This document shows positions 15,843 to 24,418 of a stretch of DNA of 63,451 bases, one piece after another. A model generated the notes under the pieces. The model did no database searches. It saw only the letters and a program-made list of their open reading frames with translations, and had not been told where the DNA came from. The stretch comes from Pseudomonadota bacterium. GTDB taxonomy: Bacteria; Desulfobacterota; Desulfobulbia; Desulfobulbales; JAHJIY01. Numbering within the stretch: the stretch's first letter is position 1; every line of letters begins with the position of its first letter. The position numbers were made by a program, and so were the translations under genes. The stretch is from positions 1 through 63,451 of the forward strand of contig JAHJIY010000074.1 of the NCBI GenBank assembly GCA_018823175.1, given 5' to 3'.

Positions 15843-18017
15843 CTAATCAAGTTCTTCCGGCGGCGGGAGATCAGACCAGGCGACCGTTTGGTTGCGGCCA
15901 TTTTCCTTGGCATGATACAGGGCCTGGTCCGCCCGGTCGATGAGCATGGCCTTGTTGTTGCCGTCGTTCGGAAACAAGGACAAACCTAAGGACATGGTGA
16001 TTTTGATTTCCTCATTGCCGTGCCGCAGGGTCATATTTTCGATGTCCTGGCGGATGCGTTCGGCCATTTGTCTGCCGCCTTTCATCTCGGAATCTTCCAG
16101 AATAATGGCGAATTCTTCGCCGCCGTAACGGGCCGGCAGGTCAATGTTACGGACCGCGTCGATCAATACTTTAGCGACCTCCTGCAGGACCTGGTCGCCA
16201 AAGGGGTGGCCGTAGGTGTCGTTGACCAATTTGAAATGGTCGATATCACACAGGATAAAGCACAAGGCGCTTGCGCGGCGCTGGGCGCGGGAAAGCATGA
16301 TGTCAAACCCGTGTTGGAGGGTTCGGTGATTGGCCATATTGGTCAGGCAATCGGTGGTGGCCATTTTGTTGATCAGTTCGTGGGCTTGACCCAGATCGAT
16401 TTTGATTGCCACCTGATCGACAATCAGGTCCAGAATTTCCTTGCGTGGGCCGGTGAAGGCGTTTTCAGTCAGGGAGGCGACGGTCAGTGCGCCGATCGGA
16501 GTTCCCCGGTCATCGCGGAGCGGCATGATCATCAGGGACTGGAACTCGCTGAAGGTCTGTTCCCGGCTGAAGATCGGCGCGGCGCCCCGGTACCGCCCCC
16601 CGGCCGGCAGAATAATGTTGGTTTTGAGGACCTGTCCGACCAGCCCTTCATTCCTTTTATATTCCATCCCCTGTAGTTTTTCGCCGTGTAGTCCCTCGGC
16701 CTTTACGGTCCGGTGGCATTCTTCATCGGCCAGACTGATGGCGACGAAATCGGCGGCGACCAGGGCTTTTACCGCTTTGATCGCTGCGTTAAAAACAGAT
16801 TCCAGCCCCAGGCCGTTGTTTAGTTCCCGTAATCCTAGGCAAAGTCTCTGGGTGGTATTTCGTTCCCGGTCCAGATTCAAGAGGCGGCGACCGGTATTGA
16901 CGTCAAGGGCAAGTTTTTTGGCGGCCAGTTGCATTATTTTGCGTTCTTTATCGTTCCATTCCGCTTCTGCCACCCGGTCAACACAAAGAATGGCGGACAG
17001 TTTTTTGCCGCTTTTGGCCGAGGCGTACGCCTGGTTTTCGTCCGGGATGCGGAGGGCCATGATACTACCGATGCCGCCGGCATTTTTATAATAGGGCAGG
17101 CCGGCATAATTACTTTTTATCTGGGCCATTGATACCTCCTCGCGATCGCCGGTCAGACCGCCGGTAATTCCCGTACCCATGGGATAGGGACCCTGCAGGA
17201 TATCGGAACGAGAGGAGGCCAGGTTGCGCAGGCGGAGTTGCTGTTTGTCCGGGTCCGGCCAGAGGACGGCTACGGTGGTCAGGTCAAGGGAACGCCTGAG
17301 CAACTCCAGCTGCAGGTCGAAGGAGGAATTGATATTTTCGATAATTGGCCGGGTATAGGTCGCCCCTTCTTCAAGTTCGTCAAGGGTGGGCAGATTATCC
17401 AGCAAGGAAGATTCGTCGCTGATCAGCAGTCCCAGCTCCCGGGCGGACTCCTGGGTTTTTGTGTCCAGTTTGGACTTGACCATCGCCTTCTTGATCCGGC
17501 GTCGGTACATCTGACTGTTGGCGAAAAGAAGCAGGCCGCCGGCTGCTATAGTATAGCAGAGCAGATTGATCGAGAAGACTTGCACTGTTTGCTTCTCGGT
17601 TATAGTCAGGATGGTTTCCATCAACAGAATGATTGTCAGGGGAAAAATAAAGATCCGGGGGGACGATGAGACAACCAACCAGGCGATGAACCCGGCCGGA
17701 ATGATCGTCAGCTGTGGCAGAGCAGGGCCGACTGCCCTGATTATCATCCAGATTATGGCGGTCCAAAGCAACGGTCCTTCGATTTGTTCGGTAATAGTTG
17801 ACAGGTCTATTCCCTGGCGGCGCCGGTTAATGTCCCAGAGGGCAGAGCTGAAGATAACTGCGGCCAGGAAAAAGATGAACCAGGGGAGATCCGGGAAGGA
17901 ATCGAACAGGCCGCCGGCAATTGCCGCGATGCCGATTATGGCCAGGAGGGTAAAAGACCAAGATTGAATAAGGCCCATGCTTTTATTCGCAAGACTTTTC
18001 TGTCTTAACTTGGCCAA
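15843..18017 (-). CDS. Membrane-bound GAF-GAF-GGDEF diguanylate cyclase
   Basis: Makes c-di-GMP. I chose the TTG start at 18017 (724 residues) because AAGGAG lies 9 bases upstream. The longer reading to a TTG at 18116 has no such site, and an ATG at 17978 is also possible. Numbering below uses the long form. Hydrophobic segments at about 52-72, 77-93, 115-145, 150-170 and 182-200, two GAF-like domains (about 260-405 and 425-580), then GGDEF with the active motif RYGGEEFA (665-669). The product-inhibition site RxxD is present as RNID (656-659), five residues before GGEEF. Two PilZ proteins elsewhere in the window are possible receptors. Confidence 0.9.
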   Translation of the reverse strand: MAKLRQKSLANKSMGLIQSWSFTLLAIIGIAAIAGGLFDSFPDLPWFIFFLAAVIFSSALWDINRRRQGIDLSTITEQIEGPLLWTAIIWMIIRAVGPALPQLTIIPAGFIAWLVVSSSPRIFIFPLTIILLMETILTITEKQTVQVFSINLLCYTIAAGGLLLFANSQMYRRRIKKAMVKSKLDTKTQESARELGLLISDESSLLDNLPTLDELEEGATYTRPIIENINSSFDLQLELLRRSLDLTTVAVLWPDPDKQQLRLRNLASSRSDILQGPYPMGTGITGGLTGDREEVSMAQIKSNYAGLPYYKNAGGIGSIMALRIPDENQAYASAKSGKKLSAILCVDRVAEAEWNDKERKIMQLAAKKLALDVNTGRRLLNLDRERNTTQRLCLGLRELNNGLGLESVFNAAIKAVKALVAADFVAISLADEECHRTVKAEGLHGEKLQGMEYKRNEGLVGQVLKTNIILPAGGRYRGAAPIFSREQTFSEFQSLMIMPLRDDRGTPIGALTVASLTENAFTGPRKEILDLIVDQVAIKIDLGQAHELINKMATTDCLTNMANHRTLQHGFDIMLSRAQRRASALCFILCDIDHFKLVNDTYGHPFGDQVLQEVAKVLIDAVRNIDLPARYGGEEFAIILEDSEMKGGRQMAERIRQDIENMTLRHGNEEIKITMSLGLSLFPNDGNNKAMLIDRADQALYHAKENGRNQTVAWSDLPPPEELD

Positions 18018-18181
18018 TGGTGAACGCTCCTTTGATTGATTATCGTGGCAGTTTAGAGTTGGAATCCAAGGATGAAAAAACAGATCTATTTGACCACCAA
18101 TAAGCTGATCTGGCAATTAAAATGAGATTATAATTTTGTTTGGTTTGTTTAGTGGGTGAGATGGTCATTGTGTTTGCTTGA

Positions 18182-18210
18182 TTGGTAAATTATTGATTTT
18201 ATGCTAAAAT
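18182..18210 (+). promoter_or_regulatory. Candidate sigma-70 promoter for the MinD-like gene
   Basis: -35 box TTGGTA (18182-18187), 17-base spacer, extended -10 TGCTAAAAT (TAAAAT at 18205-18210). It lies in the 219- to 318-base gap between the divergent cyclase and MinD-like genes, about 125 bases before the start codon. Both boxes match four or five of six consensus positions. Confidence 0.45.
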
Positions 18211-18335
18211 GAAGATATGTGTACCATTAATTACAGTTTTTGATGGTGCTTGGGGGAGAGAGGCTGGCTCTAGTTGGTGTTGCCTTATGGGTCGCATTGG
18301 TCTTTGCGAATTAATTTACCCAGGGTTTATCTTAA

Positions 18336-19262
18336 ATGAAAAAAGATCCTACCCGAAAATGTGAAATATGGGCCGTGGGCGGGGGCAAGGGCGGCGTAGG
18401 GAAAAGTTTTGTCTTAAGCAGTATCGGGATGAGTCTGGCCCAGAAAGGTAAAGTGGTCATGGTGGATGCCGATCTGGGTGGCGCTAATCTCCATAATTTT
18501 CTTGGCTTAAGTCGACCATCGCTTTCCCTGACTGATTTTTTTGAAAGAAAAATTATGTTGTCTGATTTGATTGTGGATAGCGGGATTGCTAATCTCGGGT
18601 TATTGACCGGGGCGATTGGCTCAATCGGGGCCGAGGGCATCAAGCATTCCCAGAAGAACAAGTTTTTTAATCACATCAAAAAATTAGATACCGATTATGT
18701 CCTGATCGATCTGGGGGCCGGTACTCACTTCAACACGATTGATACCTTTCTTCTGGCCGAGAAAATGATCATCGTCATTACCCCCGAGATTATTTCCATC
18801 GAAAATATGTATAATTTTTTAAGGAATGTATTTTTCAGGAGACTGGGGGTGATTTTCACCGAACATGGTTATCGTGATTTGATTATGTCCACCTGGCAGA
18901 GGCGCGCTGAGTATAGTATTAATAATTTCAAACAGCTGGTTGATTTTCTCCGGCAGCAATCAACGGAGATAGCGGGTATAATTAATAGTGAACTTAGCGA
19001 TTTTAAAGTACATATAATTTTAAACCAGGCCAGAAACAATCAGGATATAATGATAGGTAATTCGGTAAAAAGTATCTGCCTGAAATTTTTTGGCATTCAT
19101 TCGCTTTATTCCGGTTATGTTGAGTATGACGAACTTGTTTCTCGTAGTGTAAATCAAAGGCAGGCCTATATGAAAGCATATCCTTTGGGGCGTTGTGCCC
19201 GGGAAATTGAAAGGATAACCGGTAATCTGCTGTCGGGCCGGCAGGTAAGTATTATCAAGTGA
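18336..19262 (+). CDS. MinD/ParA-like P-loop ATPase (FlhG-like)
   Basis: 308 residues. The deviant Walker A is GGGKGGVGKS (15-24), followed by VVMVDADLGGANLH (switch I region) and VLIDLGAGTHFNTIDTFLL (switch II, where many relatives have DTGAG). This is closest to the FlhG/MinD branch that positions cell-pole or envelope structures. The C-terminal half is specific: a predicted helix-rich region (about 175-225), then VHIILNQARNNQD. The stop overlaps the next start (ATGA at 19259-19262), so the J-like/HTH protein is translationally coupled. No flagellar genes are near. Its cargo is unknown. Confidence 0.88.
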   Translation: MKKDPTRKCEIWAVGGGKGGVGKSFVLSSIGMSLAQKGKVVMVDADLGGANLHNFLGLSRPSLSLTDFFERKIMLSDLIVDSGIANLGLLTGAIGSIGAEGIKHSQKNKFFNHIKKLDTDYVLIDLGAGTHFNTIDTFLLAEKMIIVITPEIISIENMYNFLRNVFFRRLGVIFTEHGYRDLIMSTWQRRAEYSINNFKQLVDFLRQQSTEIAGIINSELSDFKVHIILNQARNNQDIMIGNSVKSICLKFFGIHSLYSGYVEYDELVSRSVNQRQAYMKAYPLGRCAREIERITGNLLSGRQVSIIK

Positions 19263-19786
19263 TGAACCGGGAAGATTACAGACATTATTTTGACATCCTG
19301 GAATTGCCGCTGGAGAGCTCTCTGGCCGATGTCAGAAAGGCTTATCTCTTTCTCCGAGAAGTTTACACCATTCCTTCGATTGTCACTATGCCGGTGGATG
19401 AGGAGATTTCCAGTGAACAAAAAGAGGAGATTGTAAGACAGATTGAAGAAGCCTACCATGGTTTGTTATTATTGTTTAACGAAGAACATAACACCACGGT
19501 TGAGGATATTAGTAATATTGTTTCGGGGGTCAGCGTTTTTGATGGCGCGGTCTTGAAGCAGATCAGAGAAAAATTGCGGATTAATTTAGATGATATGGCG
19601 ATGGCCACCAGAATTCAGCAAAAGCATCTGGTGAATCTGGAAAGTGATAATTATGAGGCATTGCCGGTTAATGTATATACCCGGGGTTTTGTAGTAAGCT
19701 ATGCCAAGTATCTTTCTCTTGATCCTGAAATGGTTGCCGAAAGCTACATGAGCAAGTTAAAACAAAGAAAAAAAACGGGACGCTAA
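19259..19786 (+). CDS. Two-domain protein: J-like N-terminus plus RodZ-type helix-turn-helix
   Basis: 175 residues. Residues 1-70 resemble a J-domain helix pair (HYFDILELPLESSLADVRKAY, then a helix ending EEIVRQIEEAYHGLLLLF), but the HPD tripeptide is absent, so it should not stimulate DnaK. Residues about 95-165 form an HTH_25 domain like that of RodZ (LRINLDDMAMATRIQQKHLV, then PVNVYTRGFVVSYAKYL). There is no membrane segment after the HTH, unlike RodZ. It overlaps the MinD-like gene by 4 bases. I infer an adaptor between the ATPase and another partner. The TAA stop (19784-19786) is the first triplet of a family-1 repeat. Confidence 0.8.
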   Translation: MMNREDYRHYFDILELPLESSLADVRKAYLFLREVYTIPSIVTMPVDEEISSEQKEEIVRQIEEAYHGLLLLFNEEHNTTVEDISNIVSGVSVFDGAVLKQIREKLRINLDDMAMATRIQQKHLVNLESDNYEALPVNVYTRGFVVSYAKYLSLDPEMVAESYMSKLKQRKKTGR

Positions 19787-19823
19787 AGCTGAGTTGAGCT
19801 GGTCGGCCCAAAAGAAACGCTAT
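19784..19823 (+). repeat. Decayed single copy of hairpin-repeat family 1
   Basis: Begins TAAAGCTGAGTTGAG exactly like the other units, then has a shortened hairpin-1 region and AAGAAACGCTAT in place of ACGAAACTTAT. The second hairpin is missing. The first three bases are the stop codon of the preceding gene, the same arrangement as at 308-310. Confidence 0.75.
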
Positions 19824-19853
19824 AAATTTCTAATTAAATGACAGGATAAAACG

Positions 19854-21155
19854 ATGCATATTGGCTGGACAATGACTGCTAATAAGGAAGATGCGGAGAG
19901 GATGGCCCTTGATGTGGTGGCGCAAAAACTGGCGGCCTGCACGCAAGTTGAAGGACCGATCACCTCTTTTTATATTTGGCAAGGGAAGCAGGAACGGAGT
20001 GAAGAGTACCGGATAACCTTTAAATTTCTGGCAGCTAATGGCGAGGCCATGGAATTGTGGATAAAGGAGAACCATCCTTATGAATGTCCGCAGTGGATCA
20101 CGGTAGAAGCTGCCAGGGTATCAAATAGTTATTTTGAGTGGGCCATGGAGGTCAGTGGCAAAAAGGAAGTTCTGCCGGAAGAAGGGGAAAGCGCGATTGA
20201 GCTTTCCAAACAAGGGACCCAGCTTTTGAAGAGTAAGGATTTTCAGGGGGCGGAACGGGTCTTGCTCCGGGCCTATGAACTGGACAGCAAAAATGCCTAT
20301 ATCTTGGTCGGCCTTGGCGATTTATACCGCGAGAGACGACACTTCAAAAAGGCGATCGGTTATTATGCGATGATCCTTGAACTGGATGCGGAGAATGTTT
20401 TTGCCTTGCGGGGGATTGGTGATGCGCATCGTGGTCTTAATGAGCATGAGGAGGCTATTTCGTATTGGAAGCGTTATCTGGAGTGTAACAAAGACGATCT
20501 GCAGGTCATGACCAGGGTTGGCGATTCCTATAAAAAAATCAAAAAAATTAGTGATTCGGAAAAATATTATAAAATGGCGTTGTCGGTCAGAGAGAATGAC
20601 AAGTATGCCCTGCTTGGGATCGGCAGTCTCTTCTATAAGGCGGAGAAGGATGAAGAGGCCTTGCATTATCTGGAAAAACTGCTGGCCCTTGATGACAGCT
20701 ATGTGGCGGTTTTGACGATGGTCGGCAATGTCTATCGCCGGCGCAAGGAATATGAAAAGGCGATTGTTTATTATGAAAAAGCTGCCGCCCAGGAACCGTG
20801 GAACACCTTTGCTCTTTACGGCTTGGGTGATTGTCACCGCTGGATGCAGAACTACGAAGATGTTATTGTCTGGTGGCTTAAGATTCTTGAAAAAGAGCCT
20901 AAAAACCAGGTGATGCATTCCAGGCTCGGTGATGCTTATTTTAATATCGGCGACCTTGAAAATGCTAAAAATCATTATAGTAAAAGTCTGGAGATCAGAT
21001 TTGATCCCTATGCCCTGATTGGCCTTTCCCGGATTTTCCGCAGCCTGGATCTTTATGATGATGCCGAGGACTGTTGCCGTCAGGTTCTGGAGCAGTCACC
21101 CTATCATGCCCGGGCCAAAGAAGAGCTGGAGACGATCTATAATTTAAAGAAATGA
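19854..21155 (+). CDS. CutA1-like domain fused to tetratricopeptide repeats
   Basis: 433 residues. Residues 1-102 match the CutA1 fold: AERMALDVVAQKLAACTQV, ITSFYIWQGK, EEYRITFKF, then NHPYECPQWI and SYFEWAMEV. CutA1 proteins form very stable trimers and have been linked to divalent metal tolerance. Residues about 115-430 are TPRs, eight or more, with the usual 34-residue spacing (ALLGIGSLFYKAEKDEEAL, TFALYGLGDCHRWMQ). The fusion would give a trimeric hub carrying three TPR arms (inference). AGGA lies 8 bases before the ATG. It is downstream of the MinD-like and HTH genes and is closed by a strong terminator. Confidence 0.88.
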   Translation: MHIGWTMTANKEDAERMALDVVAQKLAACTQVEGPITSFYIWQGKQERSEEYRITFKFLAANGEAMELWIKENHPYECPQWITVEAARVSNSYFEWAMEVSGKKEVLPEEGESAIELSKQGTQLLKSKDFQGAERVLLRAYELDSKNAYILVGLGDLYRERRHFKKAIGYYAMILELDAENVFALRGIGDAHRGLNEHEEAISYWKRYLECNKDDLQVMTRVGDSYKKIKKISDSEKYYKMALSVRENDKYALLGIGSLFYKAEKDEEALHYLEKLLALDDSYVAVLTMVGNVYRRRKEYEKAIVYYEKAAAQEPWNTFALYGLGDCHRWMQNYEDVIVWWLKILEKEPKNQVMHSRLGDAYFNIGDLENAKNHYSKSLEIRFDPYALIGLSRIFRSLDLYDDAEDCCRQVLEQSPYHARAKEELETIYNLKK

Positions 21156-21173
21156 GCTTTTAGTTTGCTGACT

Positions 21174-21199
21174 GGCGGGAAATGGTTTTCCCGCCTTTT
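21174..21199 (+). terminator. Rho-independent terminator
   Basis: A perfect 9 bp stem GGCGGGAAA (21174-21182) with TTTCCCGCC (21187-21195), loop TGGT, followed by TTTT. It lies 18 bases after the CutA-TPR stop codon and ends 14 bases before the next start, so the J-domain gene may be read by attenuation-like readthrough or from a separate promoter. Confidence 0.85.
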
Positions 21200-21213
21200 G
21201 ATTTGAAAGGAAA

Positions 21214-22224
21214 ATGTATCTGGCCCGCCATCATATCAGAGGAAAGGTTCATTATTTTATCAAAGAATCATACCTCGATCCTGAATTCCGGTGCTATCGA
21301 AGTCGCGAGCTGTTCGACTTGGGCGCTGATCCCTCCGCATATATAGTTTATCCCGGCGGTAATTCTTTTTATATTGATGATCTTGTCAGTGATATAATAG
21401 GGTCTTACAGCATAAAATCAGTAGATGACAAATTGGAAGAGATCTTTTGGCCGTTTGTAAAACCAGCCTTGAAAAGAGTTATGGAGCAATTCGGTCATGG
21501 GCGGCGGAATATTGTTAGCCACCCGGTCACTGCGGTTGAACGTGAAGAGATAAAGCATCAGCTTCATATCTTTGACCAGCGGCGTCTTTATTATTTGCGC
21601 TACGGGTCGGTTGATCAAAGCCGGATCGGGCGCGCGCCTATGAAATTGTGGCGGGTCTTGCTGGGTAAATCCCGGGATGAGCTGGAACAGTATTTTGAGC
21701 AACAAGAAAAGGTATTGCCGGTTGAGGAAATTAAGGAGTATGTTTATGTAATCTTTGACCTGCAAAGATTTTTCAGTGAAACGGTGGCCCGGATAATGCC
21801 GGAGGGTTTGAACCAGGTAGCGGTTGATGATTATTTTGTAAAGGAATTCTGCCGTCTTGATCTTGATCCTGTTTTTTGGCTTGGCCTGAATCGGCAGGCG
21901 GCGGTGCCTTTTTATCTTTTGCGGTACCTGTTTATGTTTTTTGATCATGATTATGGTCCGAGCGGCCATTATGATCAATATTTGAATAATTTTATTAATA
22001 ATCGACGGTTTTATCAACCTCCTCCCCCTGCACAGAGGATGAAGTCAGAGGAGGTTAGTGGTATTTTTGGTGAGAAAATTGAAGTTTTGCGAAAAATGAG
22101 CAAAAATGAGTTGACCAGGCTTTATCGGCAGAAAGCCCATGAGCTACATCCGGACAAAGGGGGAGACCCCGAGCAGTTTGTTCGGTTGACCGACGCCTAT
22201 CGGGAGATGCTGCAGAAAAAATAA
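21214..22224 (+). CDS. Protein with C-terminal J domain
   Basis: 336 residues. The last 45 or so form a J domain with the essential HPD tripeptide in HELHPDKGGDPEQFVRLTDA. The upstream helix (LTRLYRQKA) is basic, as needed for DnaK contact. Residues 1-280 match no family I know; they are charged and helical, with aromatic clusters, and include a Pro run (YQPPPPAQ) before the J domain. A C-terminal J domain recalls the class III layout of co-chaperones that serve one dedicated client. AAAGGA precedes the ATG closely. It lies between a terminator and a PilZ gene. The client is unknown. Confidence 0.8.
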   Translation: MYLARHHIRGKVHYFIKESYLDPEFRCYRSRELFDLGADPSAYIVYPGGNSFYIDDLVSDIIGSYSIKSVDDKLEEIFWPFVKPALKRVMEQFGHGRRNIVSHPVTAVEREEIKHQLHIFDQRRLYYLRYGSVDQSRIGRAPMKLWRVLLGKSRDELEQYFEQQEKVLPVEEIKEYVYVIFDLQRFFSETVARIMPEGLNQVAVDDYFVKEFCRLDLDPVFWLGLNRQAAVPFYLLRYLFMFFDHDYGPSGHYDQYLNNFINNRRFYQPPPPAQRMKSEEVSGIFGEKIEVLRKMSKNELTRLYRQKAHELHPDKGGDPEQFVRLTDAYREMLQKK

Positions 22225-22270
22225 TCAATGGAAATGATGATGTGAAGTCTTGGTGTATAGGGGGTGAACC

Positions 22271-22585
22271 ATGGTGGAACAGCGGGAACGTCTACGGATA
22301 GCTTATAAAACAAAAGTTATGCTCTGTACCGAAAGCAAGGAAATATTTCTTGCCGCCAGCACCAGGGATATCAGTATTACCGGCATGTTTGCCCGGACCG
22401 AGGTTACTTTCCCGATTGGCACACAATGTTACGTTGAGATCATCCTGGCCGGCAAGAACACCGAGATGGTGATGCGGATTAATGGCAAGGTCGTGCGGCG
22501 TGAAGCGGAAGGCTGCGCCATTGAGTTTGAAAATGATCTTGAGTGGTGGCCGGTTTTTAAGATGTATCTCCAATACGGAAAATAG
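22271..22585 (+). CDS. PilZ domain c-di-GMP-binding protein
   Basis: 104 residues, a single PilZ domain. The RxxxR ligand motif is in QRERLRIAY near the N-terminus and the (D/N)xSxxG motif is DISITGMF. Both are required for c-di-GMP binding in characterised members, so binding is likely. There is no other domain, so it probably acts by protein contact. GGGGTG lies before the ATG. It is 46 bases downstream of the J-domain gene, and its partner is unknown. Confidence 0.88.
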   Translation: MVEQRERLRIAYKTKVMLCTESKEIFLAASTRDISITGMFARTEVTFPIGTQCYVEIILAGKNTEMVMRINGKVVRREAEGCAIEFENDLEWWPVFKMYLQYGK

Positions 22586-22953
22586 TAGAATAGATAGTTT
22601 TTCGGCCATCGACATCCTGTTTTATAAAAGAAGTATGGGGCTGTGGCGTGCCCGCCGGAGTGTTCAAATTTCCGGGTCTCCGATTTTTCTAAAGATCAAA
22701 GCATTAACTTCTTAGGTAGTATTTCTTAAAAATGCTGGTTCCGGGCGGGTCATCGATTAGTTCGTAATCGGCGAGTCTGATTTCGGCGGCGTTTTTAGTC
22801 TTTTATCTTGAGTTATTTGACCAGATTATTCCGGTAGTTTTGCCCCGGGCTGATGGTTGCCTTGACAAAAGGACAGTGGCAACTATAAAATGATTCAAGA
22901 TCTAATCTGCCTTCGATGTCCTCATCTTTCTTGAACGGTTAAAACGAATTCGC
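22586..22953. other. 368-base intergenic region, mostly featureless
   Basis: Between the PilZ gene and pssA. Apart from the promoter at 22862-22889 I see no gene, repeat or RNA structure that I can support. A 77-codon ORF that begins inside the PilZ gene is a shadow. Confidence 0.5.
22862..22889 (+). promoter_or_regulatory. Sigma-70 promoter for pssA
   Basis: Perfect -35 TTGACA (22862-22867), 16-base spacer, -10 TATAAA (22884-22889). It lies about 65 bases upstream of the pssA start codon. An alternative -10, TAAAAT at 22886, would give an 18-base spacer. Confidence 0.7.
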
Positions 22954-23598
22954 ATGGAGATCCCGCTTCTGATGACCACACCTGGACCGCCAAAACCCTT
23001 ATCGATGATTCGTGATTTTCATCTGGCCGATTGGTTTACTCTTGCTAACGCGGTCTGTGGGATAGGGGCGATATTCTCCACCATGACCTATCTGCAAACC
23101 AGCAATATCATCCATGTTTATTTTGCCTGTGCGCTGGTTTTTGCGGCCCTGGTCTTTGACGTTCTGGATGGGCGCATTGCCAGGTGGCGGCAGGTGGCAT
23201 CAGTGATGGGGCGGGAACTTGACTCCCTGGCTGATGTTATTTCTTTTGGGGTCGCTCCGGCGATTATCGCTTACGGTTGCGGGATGCAGGGGCTGTATGA
23301 CCGTATCGTGTTGGCCTATTTTGTCGCGTGCGGGGTCTCACGTCTGGCCCGGTACAATGTGACTGCTGAAACGCTGTCCGAGGGTGGCGACAAGGTGAAG
23401 TATTTTGAAGGCACGCCGATTCCGACCTCTCTCCTTCTTGTTTTGTTGATGGCTTTTGCCGCCTCGTTTGGCGCAGTCCATCAGGATCTCTGGTTCGGCT
23501 ATGTCAAATTTGCCGGGTTCAGACTCCATCCCCTAGTTTTGTCCTTCGCTCTCTCCGGTTCGTTAATGATCAGCCGGGTGCGCATCCCAAAGTTATGA
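22954..23598 (+). CDS. pssA: CDP-diacylglycerol--serine O-phosphatidyltransferase
   Basis: 214-residue integral membrane enzyme of the CDP-alcohol phosphatidyltransferase family. The signature DGxxARx8GxxxDxxxD is complete: DGRIARW, then MGRELDSLADVISFG. The first and last Asp residues bind metal and one acts as the general base. The HLADWFTLANAVCG start and size fit type II phosphatidylserine synthase, the first committed step to phosphatidylethanolamine; the decarboxylase partner is not in the window. A strong promoter lies upstream. The TGA stop (23596-23598) touches a family-2 palindromic repeat. Confidence 0.88.
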   Translation: MEIPLLMTTPGPPKPLSMIRDFHLADWFTLANAVCGIGAIFSTMTYLQTSNIIHVYFACALVFAALVFDVLDGRIARWRQVASVMGRELDSLADVISFGVAPAIIAYGCGMQGLYDRIVLAYFVACGVSRLARYNVTAETLSEGGDKVKYFEGTPIPTSLLLVLLMAFAASFGAVHQDLWFGYVKFAGFRLHPLVLSFALSGSLMISRVRIPKL

Positions 23599-23815
23599 AC
23601 ATGCAAAGCGAAACGCACTCCAAAGGGAATTTGAAGTCTGCGCTTATCTTCTACGCAGCACATTCCCCGCAGCTCGGAGTGTCGCAGGCTCCCCTTCCCT
23701 GCACTGGGTTAGTGAGCGAATCTGATGAAAGTATCCTTCCATACGGAGATTCCCCGTGGCTCGAAGTTTCTCTTTGTTCGTTATCTGCCGCGAGGAACTT
23801 CAAGGGGTTGCACAT
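23597..23815 (+). repeat. Palindromic repeat family 2, longest copy
   Basis: Starts GAACATGCAAAGCG immediately at the pssA stop codon. It contains two related segments: 23597-23685 (ending CCCCGCAGCTCGGAGTG) and 23752-23809 (CCCCGTGGCTCGAAGTTTC ... TCTGCCGCGAGGAACTTC, then AAGGGG). GAAGTT (23763-23768) pairs with AACTTC, and the flanking CCCC pairs with GGGG. The reverse complement of the copy at 28645 aligns with both segments. Nothing else is visible in 23599-23878. Confidence 0.75.
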
Positions 23816-23878
23816 TTTTTCCCAAGTGAAATATACGGGCTTTGGTAAAACGGTAACGGGCAGATAAAATTTTAGTTT

Positions 23879-24418
23879 TTAGCGGCTGCTTTTCCCCAGG
23901 CAGCATTTTTTGTATTTTTTATTGCTGCCGCACGGGCATGGTTCATTGCGCCCGATTTTCTCCTGGTTGACCACCGGTGCATTTTGTTGAACATCTGCGT
24001 CACGATAAAACCACAAGCCATCTTGTCGCTCAAACAGACTTTTTTCGATTATTTTAGAACTCTGCCCCTTTAGCAGGTAACGGGCAATAAATTCGACCGT
24101 TCCATGTTGATCATTTTCCCCTCCTTCTTCGGTCGCGACAATCTCAAGGCCGAGCCATTTGACGTCCTTGAATTCGCCCATATCCAGTTCTTCCGGCCGG
24201 CTGGCTGGATGCCAGGTCCGCAGCAGATAATCCTGATTACGACTTACATAGGCGCAATAACGGGCGCGCATCAGTTTTTCGGCGGTTGGTGCTTCTTCTT
24301 CTCCGCTGATGAATGGTCCGCAGCATTGGTTGAATGCGAGGTCGGAATTGCAGGGGCAGACGGTTTTGGGATTTATTTTATATTCATTTTTTTGCGGGGT
24401 TGTCGTCATCAGGTTCAA
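23879..24418 (-). CDS. YchJ family protein with two SEC-C zinc motifs
   Basis: 179 residues with a SEC-C motif at each end: [16 protein letters not shown] near residue 22 and [16 protein letters not shown] at the C-terminus. The middle has the YchJ core ([15 protein letters not shown], then [11 protein letters not shown] and FIARYLLKG). SEC-C motifs bind zinc and are found on SecA and other proteins. YchJ function is unknown. The first 35 bases overlap the end of the 1393-residue membrane protein gene upstream; an internal ATG (24409) would shorten this overlap but not remove it. Confidence 0.9.
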   Translation of the reverse strand: MNLMTTTPQKNEYKINPKTVCPCNSDLAFNQCCGPFISGEEEAPTAEKLMRARYCAYVSRNQDYLLRTWHPASRPEELDMGEFKDVKWLGLEIVATEEGGENDQHGTVEFIARYLLKGQSSKIIEKSLFERQDGLWFYRDADVQQNAPVVNQEKIGRNEPCPCGSNKKYKKCCLGKSSR

